DNA from: Nageia nagi
Taxonomy: Eukaryota; Pinophyta
Assembly: GCA_050084985.1 (NCBI GenBank)
Contig: JBITNC010000001.1
Span: 130,324,001-130,388,000, forward strand
Reading direction: 5' to 3'
DNA: 64,000 nt
Of this stretch, positions 38,140-51,000 are shown in pieces (the stretch's first letter is position 1; the number at the start of each line of letters is the position of its first letter). The notes under the pieces were generated by a model. The model saw only the letters and a list, made by a program, of their open reading frames with translations. It made no database searches and was not told the origin of the DNA. The translations under genes and the position numbers were made by a program.

Positions 38140-38655
38140 ATGGTGGATCACAGGGGAAATCTTCTTGTATCATGCCTTACCACTCTTCCAAAGGGAATAC
38201 GAGAAAATATTATTCATTATGGGGTTCATGATTTCTTATCACAATGTTCATTAAAGGTGATGGGATTTCTTCTTCATCAAGATCTAACCATCATTACCGT
38301 CTATCCATTGAATAACTTCGATTGTTGTGTGATTACCCAACTCAAAACCAAGGATCATTTATACTACTATATTCGCTTATATTCCTATCATGGTCTCACT
38401 TGGAGGGTAATTTTACTTACATCTTATAATACACTATTGGTACGACTTGTAGCTTACATGGGTCCTTTTTTTATTTCACCAGGAGAAAGCTCGAGACCTC
38501 TTGCTATCTCATGGATACTTTGGCAACAAAGTCTTCCTTTGGAAACTATATGTTCCTTTGCAGTTTCTAGGCAACAAGGAAATTGGGTTCTTTCCCACCT
38601 ATTCTCCTTATTTTATCATTTTCGAGCTATTTCACCAAATACGATCAAGCTTTAG
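38140..38655 (+). other. 171-codon open frame antisense to LARD interior
   Basis: This is the longest uninterrupted ATG frame in the window (MVDHRGNLLVSCLTTLPKG ...). It runs against the orientation of the element, is rich in hydrophobic and aromatic residues, and shows no motif I recognise. It lies between relict ORF B and the polypurine tract. I regard it as probably fortuitous but list it because of its length. Confidence 0.2.
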
Positions 38656-38910
38656 AATATTTCAATTTTGAATTATCCATTAATAGATTATATTATGCTA
38701 ATTTGAAGTCATCTAACTAAGCTAACTAGCCATCGGGTTTATCGATGGTATCTAGTAATGAATTTCTAATTTGTTTGTAAACTAATCACTTTTGTTTGTT
38801 AATAAATTTTCTTACATATTTAATAAGAAAATAGAAGAAATATAAATGAGTAATACATTAAGGAAGGATTTATTTTATTTAATACATAAAAGAATTTCCT
38901 TCTATCCTTT

Positions 38911-39267
38911 TTATTCACATTTACTAGTGGGACCTTCTTCACCAACCATTTCTTTAGGCTCCTCGTCCGAAAATGAAATTTTCTTGCTCCTATCTTGAAG
39001 GTATTTGATGATTTTTTGAGTTAGGGTAGGAACATTTATACTATAAAAGAAATAAAAATCCTTTTTTGCATTGGGTTTGTTGATCATTTTGTTATTTTCT
39101 TTTTTTGGAGTGGCTACTTCTTGTAGCTTTTTCTATTCTTTTTCCTTCTATTTATCAATGAAGCTTTGGAGGGTGGTGCCATCCTTTACATCCACAAGAT
39201 CATTAGGGACTTCATTTACTTTCTATTGACATTTCTTCCCTTTTCTGGACATCTTTTTACATTTCAT
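38911..39267 (-). pseudogene. Relict ORF B in LARD interior
   Basis: A 119-codon minus-strand frame from MKCKKMSRKGKKCQ to a stop, interrupted by three TAG codons. It is lysine/glutamate-rich with KDGTTLQSFIDK, EVATPKKEN and KIIKYLQDRSKKISFSDEE. No indels disturb it. The TAGs sit where Gln (or Trp) fits. It lies 139 bases downstream of ORF A. Possible remnants of a gag-like or element-specific protein; family unknown. Confidence 0.45.
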
Positions 39268-39405
39268 TCTTAGATAAATAACATATGCATTTAAGATATG
39301 TTCTAAATTTTCTAATCCACATTGTTACACTCCAAACAAAATAAGAATTTTATTAATAATAATTCCTATTTTCATTACTGAACATAGTAAAACAACTTCT
39401 TGGAC

Positions 39406-39966
39406 CTAATTCATGATGTATTCCAACCTTTCAATGAAATGTAGCTCTTCCATGTGTACATTAGCTCCCATGGCATTTAGCCTCTCAATTACCATCCATA
39501 AGTTCATTTCATGGTTTAGCCTAATCATTGGTGGTGTAATCTGAACATGATTTTCTTCCATAAGAAGAAGAATCTTACTCTTAAAATTTACAGTGTCTTC
39601 AAGTCCACATTCTCCATTCAAATCATCATGAAGAGCTCTTATTTCACTTATAATGTCATCTACAAAAATAACTCTTTTTGTAAACCTATCTCTTACAACT
39701 ATGGGCCTTGAGTCTCATTCTATTTTAGCTAGGTACTCATTTCTTCTAGTAGTTTGATTGATAATTTGCTCTACAAGGGAGAGATGCCTTTCCCTAGTTT
39801 GTTTGGATAATTCTTGGGATCGAATCTATTGGATTTTAGCTAATTCCTTTTCCAATCTCAAAGTGTCATTGACTTTCGAAGTCCATAATCCATAGTATGA
39901 TAATGTATCATCTATATTGGATAGGATATCCAACTCTATAGGTAGCCAAGTCCAAGCCCATACCAT
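39406..39966 (-). pseudogene. Relict ORF A in LARD interior
   Basis: A 187-codon minus-strand frame beginning MVWAWTWLPIELDIL about 100 bases after the primer-binding site. Only two stops break it: TAG at 39826-39828 (codon 47, after KIQ) and TGA at 39715-39717 (codon 84, after KIE, fits CGA). The rest is coherent, charged and likely helical: RERHLSLVEQIINQTTRRNE, VIFVDDIISEIRALHDDLNG, EMNLWMVIERLNAMGANVHM. Position right after the primer-binding site is where gag lies in LTR elements, but no zinc knuckle or capsid motif is visible. Function unknown. Confidence 0.5.
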
Positions 39967-40057
39967 CTTGTTGTATCTTTAGGATTCCTACAAGATTAGG
40001 AATAAGTTAGGATCACTCTTTACTTACTACTTTACCCCAATTCCTAATCGAAAACTA

Positions 40058-40069
40058 GCTTTGATACCA
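40058..40069 (-). other. Primer-binding site (initiator tRNA-Met type)
   Basis: Read on the minus strand: TGGTATCAAAGC, one mismatch from TGGTATCAGAGC, the usual plant PBS complementary to initiator tRNA-Met. It starts one base after the right LTR, which fixes the element on the minus strand. Confidence 0.85.
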
Positions 40070-40070
40070 A

Positions 40071-43000
40071 TGTAATGCTACTCAATCTTTCACCATCTAA
40101 AACCCTTAAATTTAGGACCAATTATTTTTAAAAATATTTTATCTATTCATTGGTATCTTAAGGTTTACTATTAGTAGACTTATATCCCACATACATTATA
40201 TATTTATACCTTATCAACTTTATTTAGCCTTCATCCTTTCTTTATAAGTACAAGGGTTTGTTCATCAAGCATTCCTTCCCTCGCTTGCGAGCAGATACTC
40301 CTAATGATCATGCCCTTATTTTTTTCAAACTTCATTACCCTCTTCTTGAACTTGAGAAAGGATATATGTCACGTCATAGTATTTAATATCCTTTTTTTAA
40401 GTTCAAACCTTATTTTAGCTTTATTAGATAAACTTTACTATTTAGATCCCTTAGTGCTTTCCATGGAATTCCAAAAGATCCCATCATTCCCATTGAGTTC
40501 CATTGATACCCATTTTAATACTAAGGATCCCTAAGGTTTCCCGAATTATCTTTTCGAACCCTAGTTCAAATTTAGTATTGTTTATAAGTCATTGGGATAA
40601 TTTTGTATTTATTGGGATTAATAACCTACTTTAGAGAAAAAAATATTAATTCCCACTCCTATTTGCATAATCATTACATTAGTCATATTGTCTTTCATAA
40701 AGAAACTCATTAAATCATAATGCTAATAACTTACATAAACCAAACACAAAATCATCTACTTTTCATTTACTATACAAGACGATCTTATTGATCCTTTCTA
40801 AGTTAAAACAAAAGCATTATTCCATTACAAGAAGGTCATTTACATTGAGTAAAGTTCATATAACTCTTGAAGTCTTCATCATTTAATTACAAATATTTAC
40901 AAAATATAATACATCATACAATTGTAATACAAATGGAATACATCATTTTATTTCATATCAATGGCCTATTAAGTTATCTTTATCTCATCATGGAACACCT
41001 CCATCGATATTTGTGCAACGAGTGTCTTCATAGACCTTTGGTGGATAGTTCGAGTACTAGGAGGGAGAAGGATCAAGACATACCCAATTATTTTTAATTG
41101 GCCATGATGTAAAAAAATTACATGATTTCTAACTTTATAGACCTCAGAAGGATTTTAGGTCCTTTACAGACTACCTTCTTTCGTTGGTCATGCAATAATC
41201 CACCTTACATTTAACTAATGCACATTTTGATCCGTCTTCAATAATTAATCCATAATCAATACAACTCACTAATATTATTCCAATAATTGATCGTCTTATT
41301 AATTATTTCACTTTCATTCTTATTTCATGCTTATAAACCTCAAGAAGTTTAGAAAACCTTCCCTACATTATTTAACTAATTCAATACTTTATAAACTATG
41401 CCTTCACAATTCAAGTATAATAAGATAAGTATCTACTATACTTTACATTAAAATTCATCTTCAATTTACACCCCTTCTTTTATTTTAATTAACAATATTT
41501 CTCCTTTCAAGGTTTATTTAACAAATCATTATTTTTATTTAACTCTAACTTAATTAATTACTGAAGCAATACCACAGTAAATTTAAAATTTGATCACTCT
41601 AAATTATCTGATCGTTGAAACAGAGGACGATATTATTACAGTTTTCAACCCTGAAACTCGACCACACTGTATTTCATCCTCGTGAAAGAGAGAATTCTGG
41701 TCAAGATTTTTGGGGAAAAGACTTGGAGATCAAAGCATGGAAATCGCCTGTCTCAAAGTAACATCCAGCAAAGTTAAAGGTAATATAATCTTTGCATTTC
41801 TTATCTTCATTTCTCCGAACGATGTCATATTGAGAGCATCGGAGATAGACTATGAACTTAGAGGTTTAATGGAGTCAGAGAAAGAGGCACTGTTTGTGAG
41901 GGTGGAATCTCGTAAGTCAAACTTTGTATCTATTTTCTTCCATCGCGCGATGCTTTCATAACTATGTTGGCTAAGGATTTATGGCGTTGTGAGTACTATG
42001 CTACTTTCATAGTGTTAGAGGGGTTAACGTCAAGCCAAAATCAATCCATGGTGACTTGGCTATTTTCGTAGAGGAGCCATATAGGTAAGGGCAATTGTGG
42101 TAAACAACAAAGAAAAGAATCGATATGATATTATTGAAAAGTAGTGTTTTAGAATACGAGATGGTTTTGGGGATAGATAAACGGCTTCTCTAGATAATCC
42201 AATGGAAACAGAATATACAGCTAGGCTAGAGATCTTATTGAAATTTTCTAGTGCGTTAAGCATAATAATCTTCAGAGGTATGGAGACTCAACCCAGAAGT
42301 TTCAGGAACTACTCTTATTGACTCTAGTGGCAGGAGAAATTTCTAACTCTACAATTATCCTTTTGAATCCTGCGCTATTACTGTTCTAGAGACTTGGAAA
42401 GGGAGCAACACAGCTTCATTCAAGACGAGGAGCCTAAGTCTCATTATGCTACACAAAGTATTGTAAAAAATATGTAGTGGGAAACACAACGAGCCAAAGC
42501 AACATCGCTATCTTACGATTGGAGAGGCCATGGCACTAGTAAGATTTAAGTGGATGCAATGATCAGTCGAAAAGCTAGGTTCTAAAAACCTTTATCAACA
42601 TGCGCCATCGTGGGAGCTTGAGAGAAATATATTGAAATCTACCAAAGCATAAATGAAACGGTTTTCTCATCCAATATTGAGGTTGTGAATACTTGATATG
42701 CAAAAATTACCATCCAAAGTGAAAACCTTTGAATGAGATATGGGGATCTAGAACGTGGTGAAATGTAAATTCAAAAATGCATAGTATGAAAATATAATAC
42801 ATAAAAAGGAGAATAATGTTTCAAAACATTACCAAAATTCAAAGCCGAAGATCATAAAAAAATATTTGACTAGTCTCATAAATTACATACTACAATTATA
42901 CTAGAGAATTTCCACCACTATATTTTAAATAAAGGAAAACTAATAAGATTCCATCCCTTTAATTTTTAACGAAAAGATAATCTACCAACTTCTACATATA

Positions 43001-44097
43001 TCAATACAATCAATATGTCTCTTCAAAAGGTACAAAACCTTTAAAAATAATAAATTCTATGAAGCTTTATCAAATGTTACTTTCATACAACTCATTAAAT
43101 ATTTTCAATAAATGACTACTTTAACTAGACATTTTGGAAATGTAATAGAATGCACCTTAATTTGGGGAGAGGAGAGGGACTTCTTATGTTCACATAACTC
43201 TTCTTTCATGTTTGAAAAATAAAAATAATGAGATACGAGCTAGATGTCTTTCCTAATGTTCCATCCCTTTATTTATAGCCAAGGAGACTCAAGTATGTCC
43301 AAATGAATTTATACTCAATTTTTTAATAAGTTTTGGTGATAGGTCTTAATAAATTTATTGATGATTTAGTGTCATTAAAAACTTGAAGCCTTTTTTATTA
43401 ATTGAAAAAATAATGCCAACTAGTTCCCCATGCCTAACACAAAGAAACAAAATAAGTAGGGCTATAATTCAATTATTTTCATAAACCATTAATACCTTGT
43501 AACATCCCAAAGTGACCTTAGTCCTTTATAACTTTTAATGTTTTAAGTTTCACTTTATTTTATTGAAAATCATAAATAGAAATTCAAATTCAAAAGAATA
43601 TTCCTAAATTCAAATTCAAAATAATATTCCTTGCCCTCCTGTTTTGAATTTAACTTTCAAAAATTCATAGTAAGAAGTTAATCACATATTTTACCTACAA
43701 TGGTAGCCTCAATCTATAGGATAATTGTTAATCCACACACACATCCACAAACACCATTCATCATGAAAATTGACATTCTTAATTTCTCTACCATGCAACT
43801 ATATGATCTATGATGGTCATTAGGATTTATTAATGAATCAACACTAATCTTTTCCACACTCTTACCCTTCCGTTCCCATCACCAATTCACTTTTGGATCC
43901 TTAGGTCTTCGATTGCTCTTTTCATCTTGTAGTAACCTATTACCTGCATCATAAAATCTTAGAGCCAACATCAACTTAATACAAATAATACATTTATGCT
44001 TAAAACCTATCATCACATAGCAATGATTCAAACATAATTCCATTTACATCCTCGATAGTGTTCAAGGTCAAATGGTGTCATTGGGCAGGTCATTACA
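40071..44097 (-). repeat. 5' LTR (right copy), 4027 bp
   Basis: In element orientation it starts TGTAATGACCTGCCC and ends GAGTAGCATTACA, with the canonical TG...CA ends and the short inverted repeat TGTAATG/CATTACA. It contains the GC-richer island (41600-42715) and lacks ~145 bases that the left LTR has after 35280. Confidence 0.9.
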
Positions 44098-44102
44098 ATT
44101 AC
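44098..44102. repeat. 5-bp TSD ATTAC, right
   Basis: Partner of 32671-32675; the following CTCCAAATGA continues the interrupted tandem unit. Confidence 0.9.
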
Positions 44103-47100
44103 CTCCAAATGAAATAGGAAAATTGTAAGAAACTTGCTGCCTCTCAACATCTCTTGAAAGGTCTTCAAGCTTAAGAATGAAAATAAAATTCTAAACCCGC
44201 ATATGATAATATGGAAGCTAAAATATTCCTATGGAAGGACCAAAGAAAAAAAAAATGCTTGAAATAATAAAAATATCAAAATGAAAATCTAAAGAGAACA
44301 CTCGATAGGAACCTCAAGCACTAGATGTTGTGTTTTGGAATAGTTCTCATCCATACATCATAAAATCCATGCTCTAAGGATTGCCATTACAATCATCAAA
44401 TGTTATCCTTAATTCCAAGAACCATCTAAGTATCTATTAGAATATAGGTAAAAAAATTCCTTTGCTTGGGTTTCATCCCAAACTTTATGTCAATTTCCCT
44501 CACTCAAGGTTTTAAAACCTCCAAACTATGAAATACTAAGAAAAATATATTCCATTATGTGGATACAAAATCTTACATTTATCAAATCCCATAACCAAAA
44601 TACCCCTCTATTAGGTCCATTAGGGAATAGGGATCCTCAAACCTCTACAATTCCCTTCCTCCAGATTACACCTTAGCACCCTCCCAAATAAAATTCTTTT
44701 GGGATTGCTTCAATTAAAAGTAACATATAAGAAAATAAAACCTTCATCCTCAAAGCTTTCTCTAAGAAAAACCCCTTCCCTCCCTTTGTATAAGAAGCTA
44801 TTGGATCTAATCCAAATTTTGACATTGAGGACCTAAAGGAGGAAAAAAAAACCACAACATCAGGAACCTCCAATTATCCTAAATGTATTAAGTTTAAGAT
44901 GGATCCCTTTTCACACAATAAGAAATCAAGCCAAGAATAGAACCACAAAATACCTCTTCCTTCCTCTTTGAAATATTTCCAGTAAGACTCCTTAGATTTA
45001 GAAGGGATGTGAAGATGCTACTATAATAGCTAAAAATCTTAGAACACAACATTAAAGATTATCTTCAAATAACATAGAAAAATTGTCCTATAACCTCTAA
45101 ACACCTCTTGAAAGATCTTCAAGCCTAAGAATGAAAATAAAATTTTGAACCCACATATAACAATCTAGATGCTAAAATCTTTTATGTAACGACCAAAGGA
45201 AATAAAAAGTACTTAAAACAACAAAGATGTAAAAATAAAAAAAATATTAACCTAAAGAGAACACTCAATAGAAACCTCCAATACTAGGTGTTGATTTTGA
45301 GAATTGTTATCATCCACACATCATAAAATCCATTATCTAAGGATTGCCATTAGAAGTTTGAAATATTATCCTTAATTTCAAGAACTATTTAAGGATCTAT
45401 TCATATATAGGTAAATAATTTCCCTTGCTTATGTTTCACCCAAACTCTACATCAATTTCCCTCATTCAAGGTTTCAAAACCTCCAAACTATGAAATACTA
45501 ACCAAAATACATTCTCTTATGTGGATACTCAAGTCTTTGTACCACCAGCCATAGAGCCCTACATCTGTAACTACATCAAAATATTAGGACTTCAAAAAAT
45601 GGGATTACAAAAGCTTGCATATATAAAATCCCATAACCAAAATACCCCTCCATTAGGTCCATGTGGGGAGAGGGCTCCTCAAACCTTTACAATGCCTTTC
45701 CTCCATATTACACCTCAAAACCCTCCCAAATGAAACTCTTTTAGAACTGCTTCAATGAGAAGTAACATATAACCGAATAAAACCTCCATCTTAGAAGCTT
45801 TCTCTAAGAAAAACCCCTTTCCTCCCTTAATAGAATAAGCTACTAGATCCAATCCAAATTTGGGCATAAAGGAACCAAAGGAGGAAATGAAACCATAACA
45901 TTAGACACCTCCAACTATCCTAGATACAATAAGTTGAAGATGCATCTATTTTCATACAACAAGATCTTAAGCTATAAAAAAGGAACATAATCATAAGATG
46001 ACTCTTCCTTCCTTCATAAAATATTTCTAGCAAGGCTTATTAGATTTAGAAGGCACATGAAGAACCTCCTATAATAGCTAAAAAATCTTAGAATGCAACA
46101 TTGAATATTACCTCCAAATAAAACAAAAAAATGGTATGAAACTCACTACCTCTCAAGATATCTTGAAAGCTCTTCAAGCCTAAGAATGAAAATAAAATTC
46201 TACACCCACATATGATAATATAGAAGCTAAAATCTTCCTATGAAAGAACCAAAGAAAATAAAAAGAGCTTGAAATAACAAAAAATATCAGAATAAAAAAA
46301 TCTAAAGAGAACACTTGACAGGAACCTCCAACACCGGATGTTGAGTTTTGGAATGGTTCTCATCTACACATCATAAAATCCATGCTCCAATGATTTCCAT
46401 TACAAGCCCAAAATGTTATCCTTAATTCCAAGAACCATGTAAGTCTCTATTAAGATATAGGTAAAAAATTTCCTTGCTTGGGTTTCATCCCAAAGTCTAC
46501 ATCAATTTCCCTCACTCAAGGGTTCAAAACCTCCAAACTATGCAATACTAATTAAAAGACATTTCCTTATGTGGATATTAGAGTCCTTGTATCACCAACC
46601 ATAGAGCCCATACATCTATAGCTACATCTAAATCTTAAGTCTTTGAAAAATGGGACTACAAAAGATTACATCTATCAAATCCCATAACCAAAACACCCCT
46701 CAACTAGGTCCATTAGGGAATAGGGCTCCTTAAACCTCTATAATGCCCTTCCTCTAGATTACACCTTAGAACCCTCCCAAATGAAACTCTTTTGAGACTA
46801 ATTCAATGAAAAGTAATATACAAGAAAATAAAACCTTCATTCTCAAAGCTTTCTCTAGGCAAAACCCCTGTCCTCCCTTTGTAGCAGAAGCTACTAGATC
46901 CAATCTAGATTTGGGCATTGAGGACCCAAAGGAGGATATGAAACCACAACATCAAGTACCTCCAATTATCCTATATGCATTGAGTTTAAGATGGAGCCCT
47001 TTTCTCACAACAAGAACTCAAGCCATTGAAAAGGAACAAAACCATAAGATACGTCTTCCTTCCTCCTTGAAATATTTTTAGCAAGGCTCCTTAGATTTAG

Positions 47101-48285
47101 AAGGGATGTGAAGAGCCTCCTATAATAGCTAAAAATCTTAGAACATAGCATTGAAGATTACCTCCAAACAATAAAGAAAATGTTAAGAAACCTATAGCCT
47201 CTTAACACCTCTTGAAAGATCTTCAAGCCTAAGAATGAATATAGAATTATAAACCTACATATGAAAATATGAACGCTAAAATCTTCCTTTCTAATGACCA
47301 AAGGAAATAAAAAGAGCTTGAAATAACAAATATGTCAAAATAGAAAAATCTTAATCTAAAGAGAACACTTGATAAGAACCTCCAATACCAGCTATTGATT
47401 TTGAGAATGGTTCTCATCCACACATCATAAAATCCATGCTCAAGGATTTCCATTAGAAACCCAAAATGTTATCTTTAATTCGTATAATCATCTACTTAGA
47501 TCTATTGGTATATAGGTAGCTAATTCCCCTTGCTTTGATTTCACCCCAAAATATGCACCTATTTTCATCACTCAAGATTTCAAAACCTCTAAACTATGTA
47601 ATAATAACTAAAAGACATTCACTTATGTGGATACTTAGGTCCTATCAGCATCCATAGAGATCATACATTTGCAGTTGCATTGAAATCTTAGGACTTCAAA
47701 AAATGGGACTACAAAAGCTTGCACTTATCAAATCCCATAACCAAAATACCTCTCCATTATGTCCATCAGAGAAGAGGGCTCCTCAAACCTCTACAATGTC
47801 TTTCCTTTAAATTACACCTCAAAACCCTTTGAAATGAAACTCTTTCAGGACTTCTTCAATGATAAGCAACATAAAAGATAATAAAGCCTACATCCTTGAA
47901 GCTTTCTTTAAGAAAATAACCTTCCCTCCCTTTGTAGAAAAAGCTACTGGATTTGATCCATGTTTGGGCATTGAGGACTCAATGGAGAAAATGAAATCAT
48001 AAAATCAAGCACCTCCAACTATCCTAGATGCATTGAATTTAAGATGGATCCTTTTTCACATAACAAGGCCTCAAGCTATTGAAAAGCAACAAAACGAAAA
48101 GATACCTCTTCCTTCCTCCATGAAATATTTCTAGCAAGGCTTCTTAGATTTAGAAGAAACATGAAGAGCCTCCTATAATAGTTAAAACTCTTAGAATGCA
48201 ACATTAAAGATTACCTCCAAATGACATAAAAAATGGTAAGATACCCATAGCCTCTCAACACCTCTTGAAAGCTTTGCAAGCCTAA
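44103..48285. repeat. ~1.05-kb tandem array, units 1 (end) to 5
   Basis: Unit starts (AAGCCTAAGAA or close) are at 44167, 45121, 46176, 47225 and the array ends at the same phrase near 48278. Periods are 954 (a unit with internal loss), 1055, 1049 and 1053. Units share long blocks such as CATCATAAAATCCATG, CCTCCAGATTACACCT and TCCTATAATAGCTAAAAA. Frames of 60-90 codons on either strand (44673-44873 -, 46806-47081 +, 47247-47453 -) are not conserved between units, so the array is probably non-coding. Confidence 0.88.
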
Positions 48286-50454
48286 GAACCCCACCCAAAA
48301 CTCAACCAAAAAATGATAAAAAATGTAATAGATGATGCCACTAAACAAACCCTCCACAATTGACTGTAACAAAAAATGAATCCCCAAATCACCAACGCAT
48401 CCAGAGAGATCTTTGAACCCTATGAACATCCTTTAAGAATAGTATGTCGTACCATAATTCCTACTTACTAGGGTTTCCTTGCATTCATGTGAGTAGTGAT
48501 CTTCATGTATATGAGTTTTCACTCCTCACATCATAAAGTAATTTTCTTTTTACCAAAGCCTATTTTTGTAGAATTTAGGTTGGATCCATGAAATCTATAT
48601 CCATGTGCATGTAATGGGAAGTCCTTATAACCTACCATGTAGGAAACCCTAGTCGACATTTACAAGCACCTAGATGAGCAAGGTTCATTTTATTTGTGAA
48701 TATTTGTTAATAAACAAATTTTAAGGCTCCTCAACATTGGAAATGGTTATTTTTGGGAGTTTTAAAAAGGCCCAATTTACCGAAATTTGCTATTTTTTTT
48801 TTATTTTCTAAGTCGAATCAATAATATTTTTAAAACTTTTTCAAAAATAGCCATTATTTTCTAAACTTTTCTAAAAATTATTGATATTTTTAAAAATAAT
48901 TTTATCTAGATTTACCAAATATTTTTTAAGGGAGTTTTATGGAGGAGATCTTAAAATGAGCCCTATAGATGAGTTTTACTGCTTCCCTTATTACCCCTCC
49001 ACATGGGTATATTTTCCTCTCTTTGGCTTGTGGGATTGGAACCCATGACCTCCTAAAGGAAAACTAAGAGCCCTTACCACTATACAAATACCTCATGGCT
49101 TTTTTCTCATTTATAAGTTACACAACACATAGTATAGTAATTTATAATTATTTATAGTATATATTATTATAATAATAGTATACCTTATTATTATAACTAA
49201 TCTATTTAATTAAATTAATATTATTTAATATGAAACATCATTAATTAATTTTTTAAAGATGGTTTTGCTATTCATTAATAAGTTATCTTATAAATAAATT
49301 AAAGTATCTAGGAGGCATAAAAATAATTATAATTATAATTATAATTCATAAGATCATTTTGTTATTTATAATAATAAAACATTTAACCACTTTGAAGATG
49401 ATATACTTTACCAAAAATATCTATATTAACTATCCAAAATTTAACCACTTTGAATATGAGAAATAGTAGACTGTAGGTGGAAGATTGACAAAGACACAGT
49501 GAGTGTTCTGTTCTTTATGAGGCTATTAAAATGTTGAATCTTAATCCAAATGTTAAAAAAAAATGTAGAGGGCAACTAGAGACATACAAATAAGCAAAAG
49601 GATTAAATATGGCACTTCTATTGCAAAAAAGATAAAACAACTATATAACTAAAAGTATGGGGGCAATTCTTTGGTATCGAGGCACTTCATCTACAATATT
49701 TTACAATTCAAATTTTGAGTAGTGTATCAACTTGCAAAAAAATTCAAACAACTTTGAATATATTTACTCTAAAAGGAGGAATAAGTAGTTATCTTAGCAA
49801 TTGGATGCTCTTATCTATGTTCACAATAATTTACTCTTATTGATAAGTAATTTGGCTCAAAAAAATCTTCTTCCCTATCATTTGAGCCTATTTTATATAT
49901 CTTGGAAGATAATCATGAAGACATTGAATCAGGTTATGAGACCAATAAGCATGAATTAATTAACCCTCCTTGTGCTCTTAATGATAAGGAGCTTGATAAT
50001 GCATCAAGTGGATATCAAGGGTCTAGAACAACAAGAATGATTTCTTTTATTCTCAAATAAAATAATAATGTCTTAAGTCTCTATTTTAAATTCCTATTTT
50101 TTAACTTATTCATATAATATTGAAAGGAAGTATGTGCATTTTAAATACATCGAATTTTATTCTAAAAATTTAAACATGTTAAATTTCGTTCAAATTTCAA
50201 AAATACCAAACTTAATACAAATTCAAACTTGGTAACTAAATTTACACTTACCAAATGATATATGATGAGACACATCAATAATCATATTTAAAATAAATAA
50301 TATTAAAGTTGAAAAAATAATAATCACAATCCATCTTTCTCTAACAATTTAATTAAATGTTCGATTCAAAATATACATATCAATGACCCACTACAATCAT
50401 CCCATAGACTCCGCAAATATTAAAATATTTTCTTTCTTATTTAAAAAAAAAAAA
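48286..50454. other. AT-rich stretch, SINE-like piece, no gene
   Basis: After the array there is AT-rich DNA with a (TAATTA)-type run near 49325-49345 and the SINE-like segment listed at 48950-49098. No coherent frame. Confidence 0.45.
48950..49098 (-). mobile_element. SINE-like tRNA-derived segment
   Basis: On the minus strand the head reads GCCATGAGGTATTTG, then GTATAGTGGTAAGGG (box-A-like, 49071-49085) and GGGTTCCAATCCC (49032-49044, box-B-like with one mismatch). Spacing is as in a tRNA. The body continues left to about 48950. No target duplication was defined. Confidence 0.5.
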
Positions 50455-51000
50455 AAACTTATACCCATTTCTCGATTAACTATGTGTATTTAAATTATTC
50501 TTTTAACTTAATAACTTAAAAAAGATCTACTATCATTCTTTAAGGAAAATTATTTCAAATCTTTATTACTTCATCGTATGCATGAATTAGAATTTCCTCG
50601 ATGTCTTATTCATATTAATTTACACTTTTTAAAAAAGTGACTTAAACCACTTTCGTTTTTTAACGCCACGTAAAACCATTTAGGTTTGAAGTTTGGTAGT
50701 CCAAAGAGAGGATCTAAGTATTGTGTGGGCATTAACGTTTTTATATTCTAATCTGAATAGTGAAGTACCAATGGATAAAATAAAAGTTATGTTGGAATAA
50801 ACTATATTTTTTTATATTGCAATTTGAATAGAGAAGTACCAAGGGATAAAATAAGAGTTATGTCTCAATAAACTACATCTGACGGCAAATATTGTAAGTT
50901 ACGCTCAGCACCTTCTCATTATCCAGACTAGAATATTCTTGGCTCAAACGAGGCCTCAATAATTCTTTTTATCTTTTGTCTTTTTCTGAGTGGTGTTTTG
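50455..51000. repeat. Segmental duplication, copy B, left flank
   Basis: Counterpart of 12216-12915. It reaches ATCTTTTGTCTTTTTCT and GTGGTGTTT, then within ~30 bases passes to the sequence matching 15395 onward; the whole P450 body is absent. Confidence 0.7.

Larger units (their letters stand above)
32676..44097 (-). mobile_element. LARD-like LTR retrotransposon, 11.4 kb, minus strand
   Basis: Two long direct repeats (32676-36814 and 40071-44097) flank a 3.26-kb interior, and ATTAC flanks the whole. Orientation is set by a primer-binding site next to the right LTR (TGGTATCAAAGC read on the minus strand) and a purine tract next to the left LTR (CCTAAAAGAGGGATTA read on the minus strand). There is no reverse transcriptase, integrase or protease; the interior holds two relict ORFs only. 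Long LTRs plus a non-pol interior of this size match the class called large retrotransposon derivatives (LARDs), which need enzymes from an autonomous partner. LTRs have clearly diverged, so the insertion is old. Confidence 0.88.

Noticed and set aside
38140-38655. The 171-codon frame as a real gene
   Set aside because: It is antisense to the LARD-like element, has no recognisable motif and lies in an interior whose sense strand carries the relict frames.
31686-48285. Conserved protein in the 1.05-kb array units
   Set aside because: Frames of 60-96 codons occur on both strands but differ in position and phase from unit to unit, so no shared product is supported.
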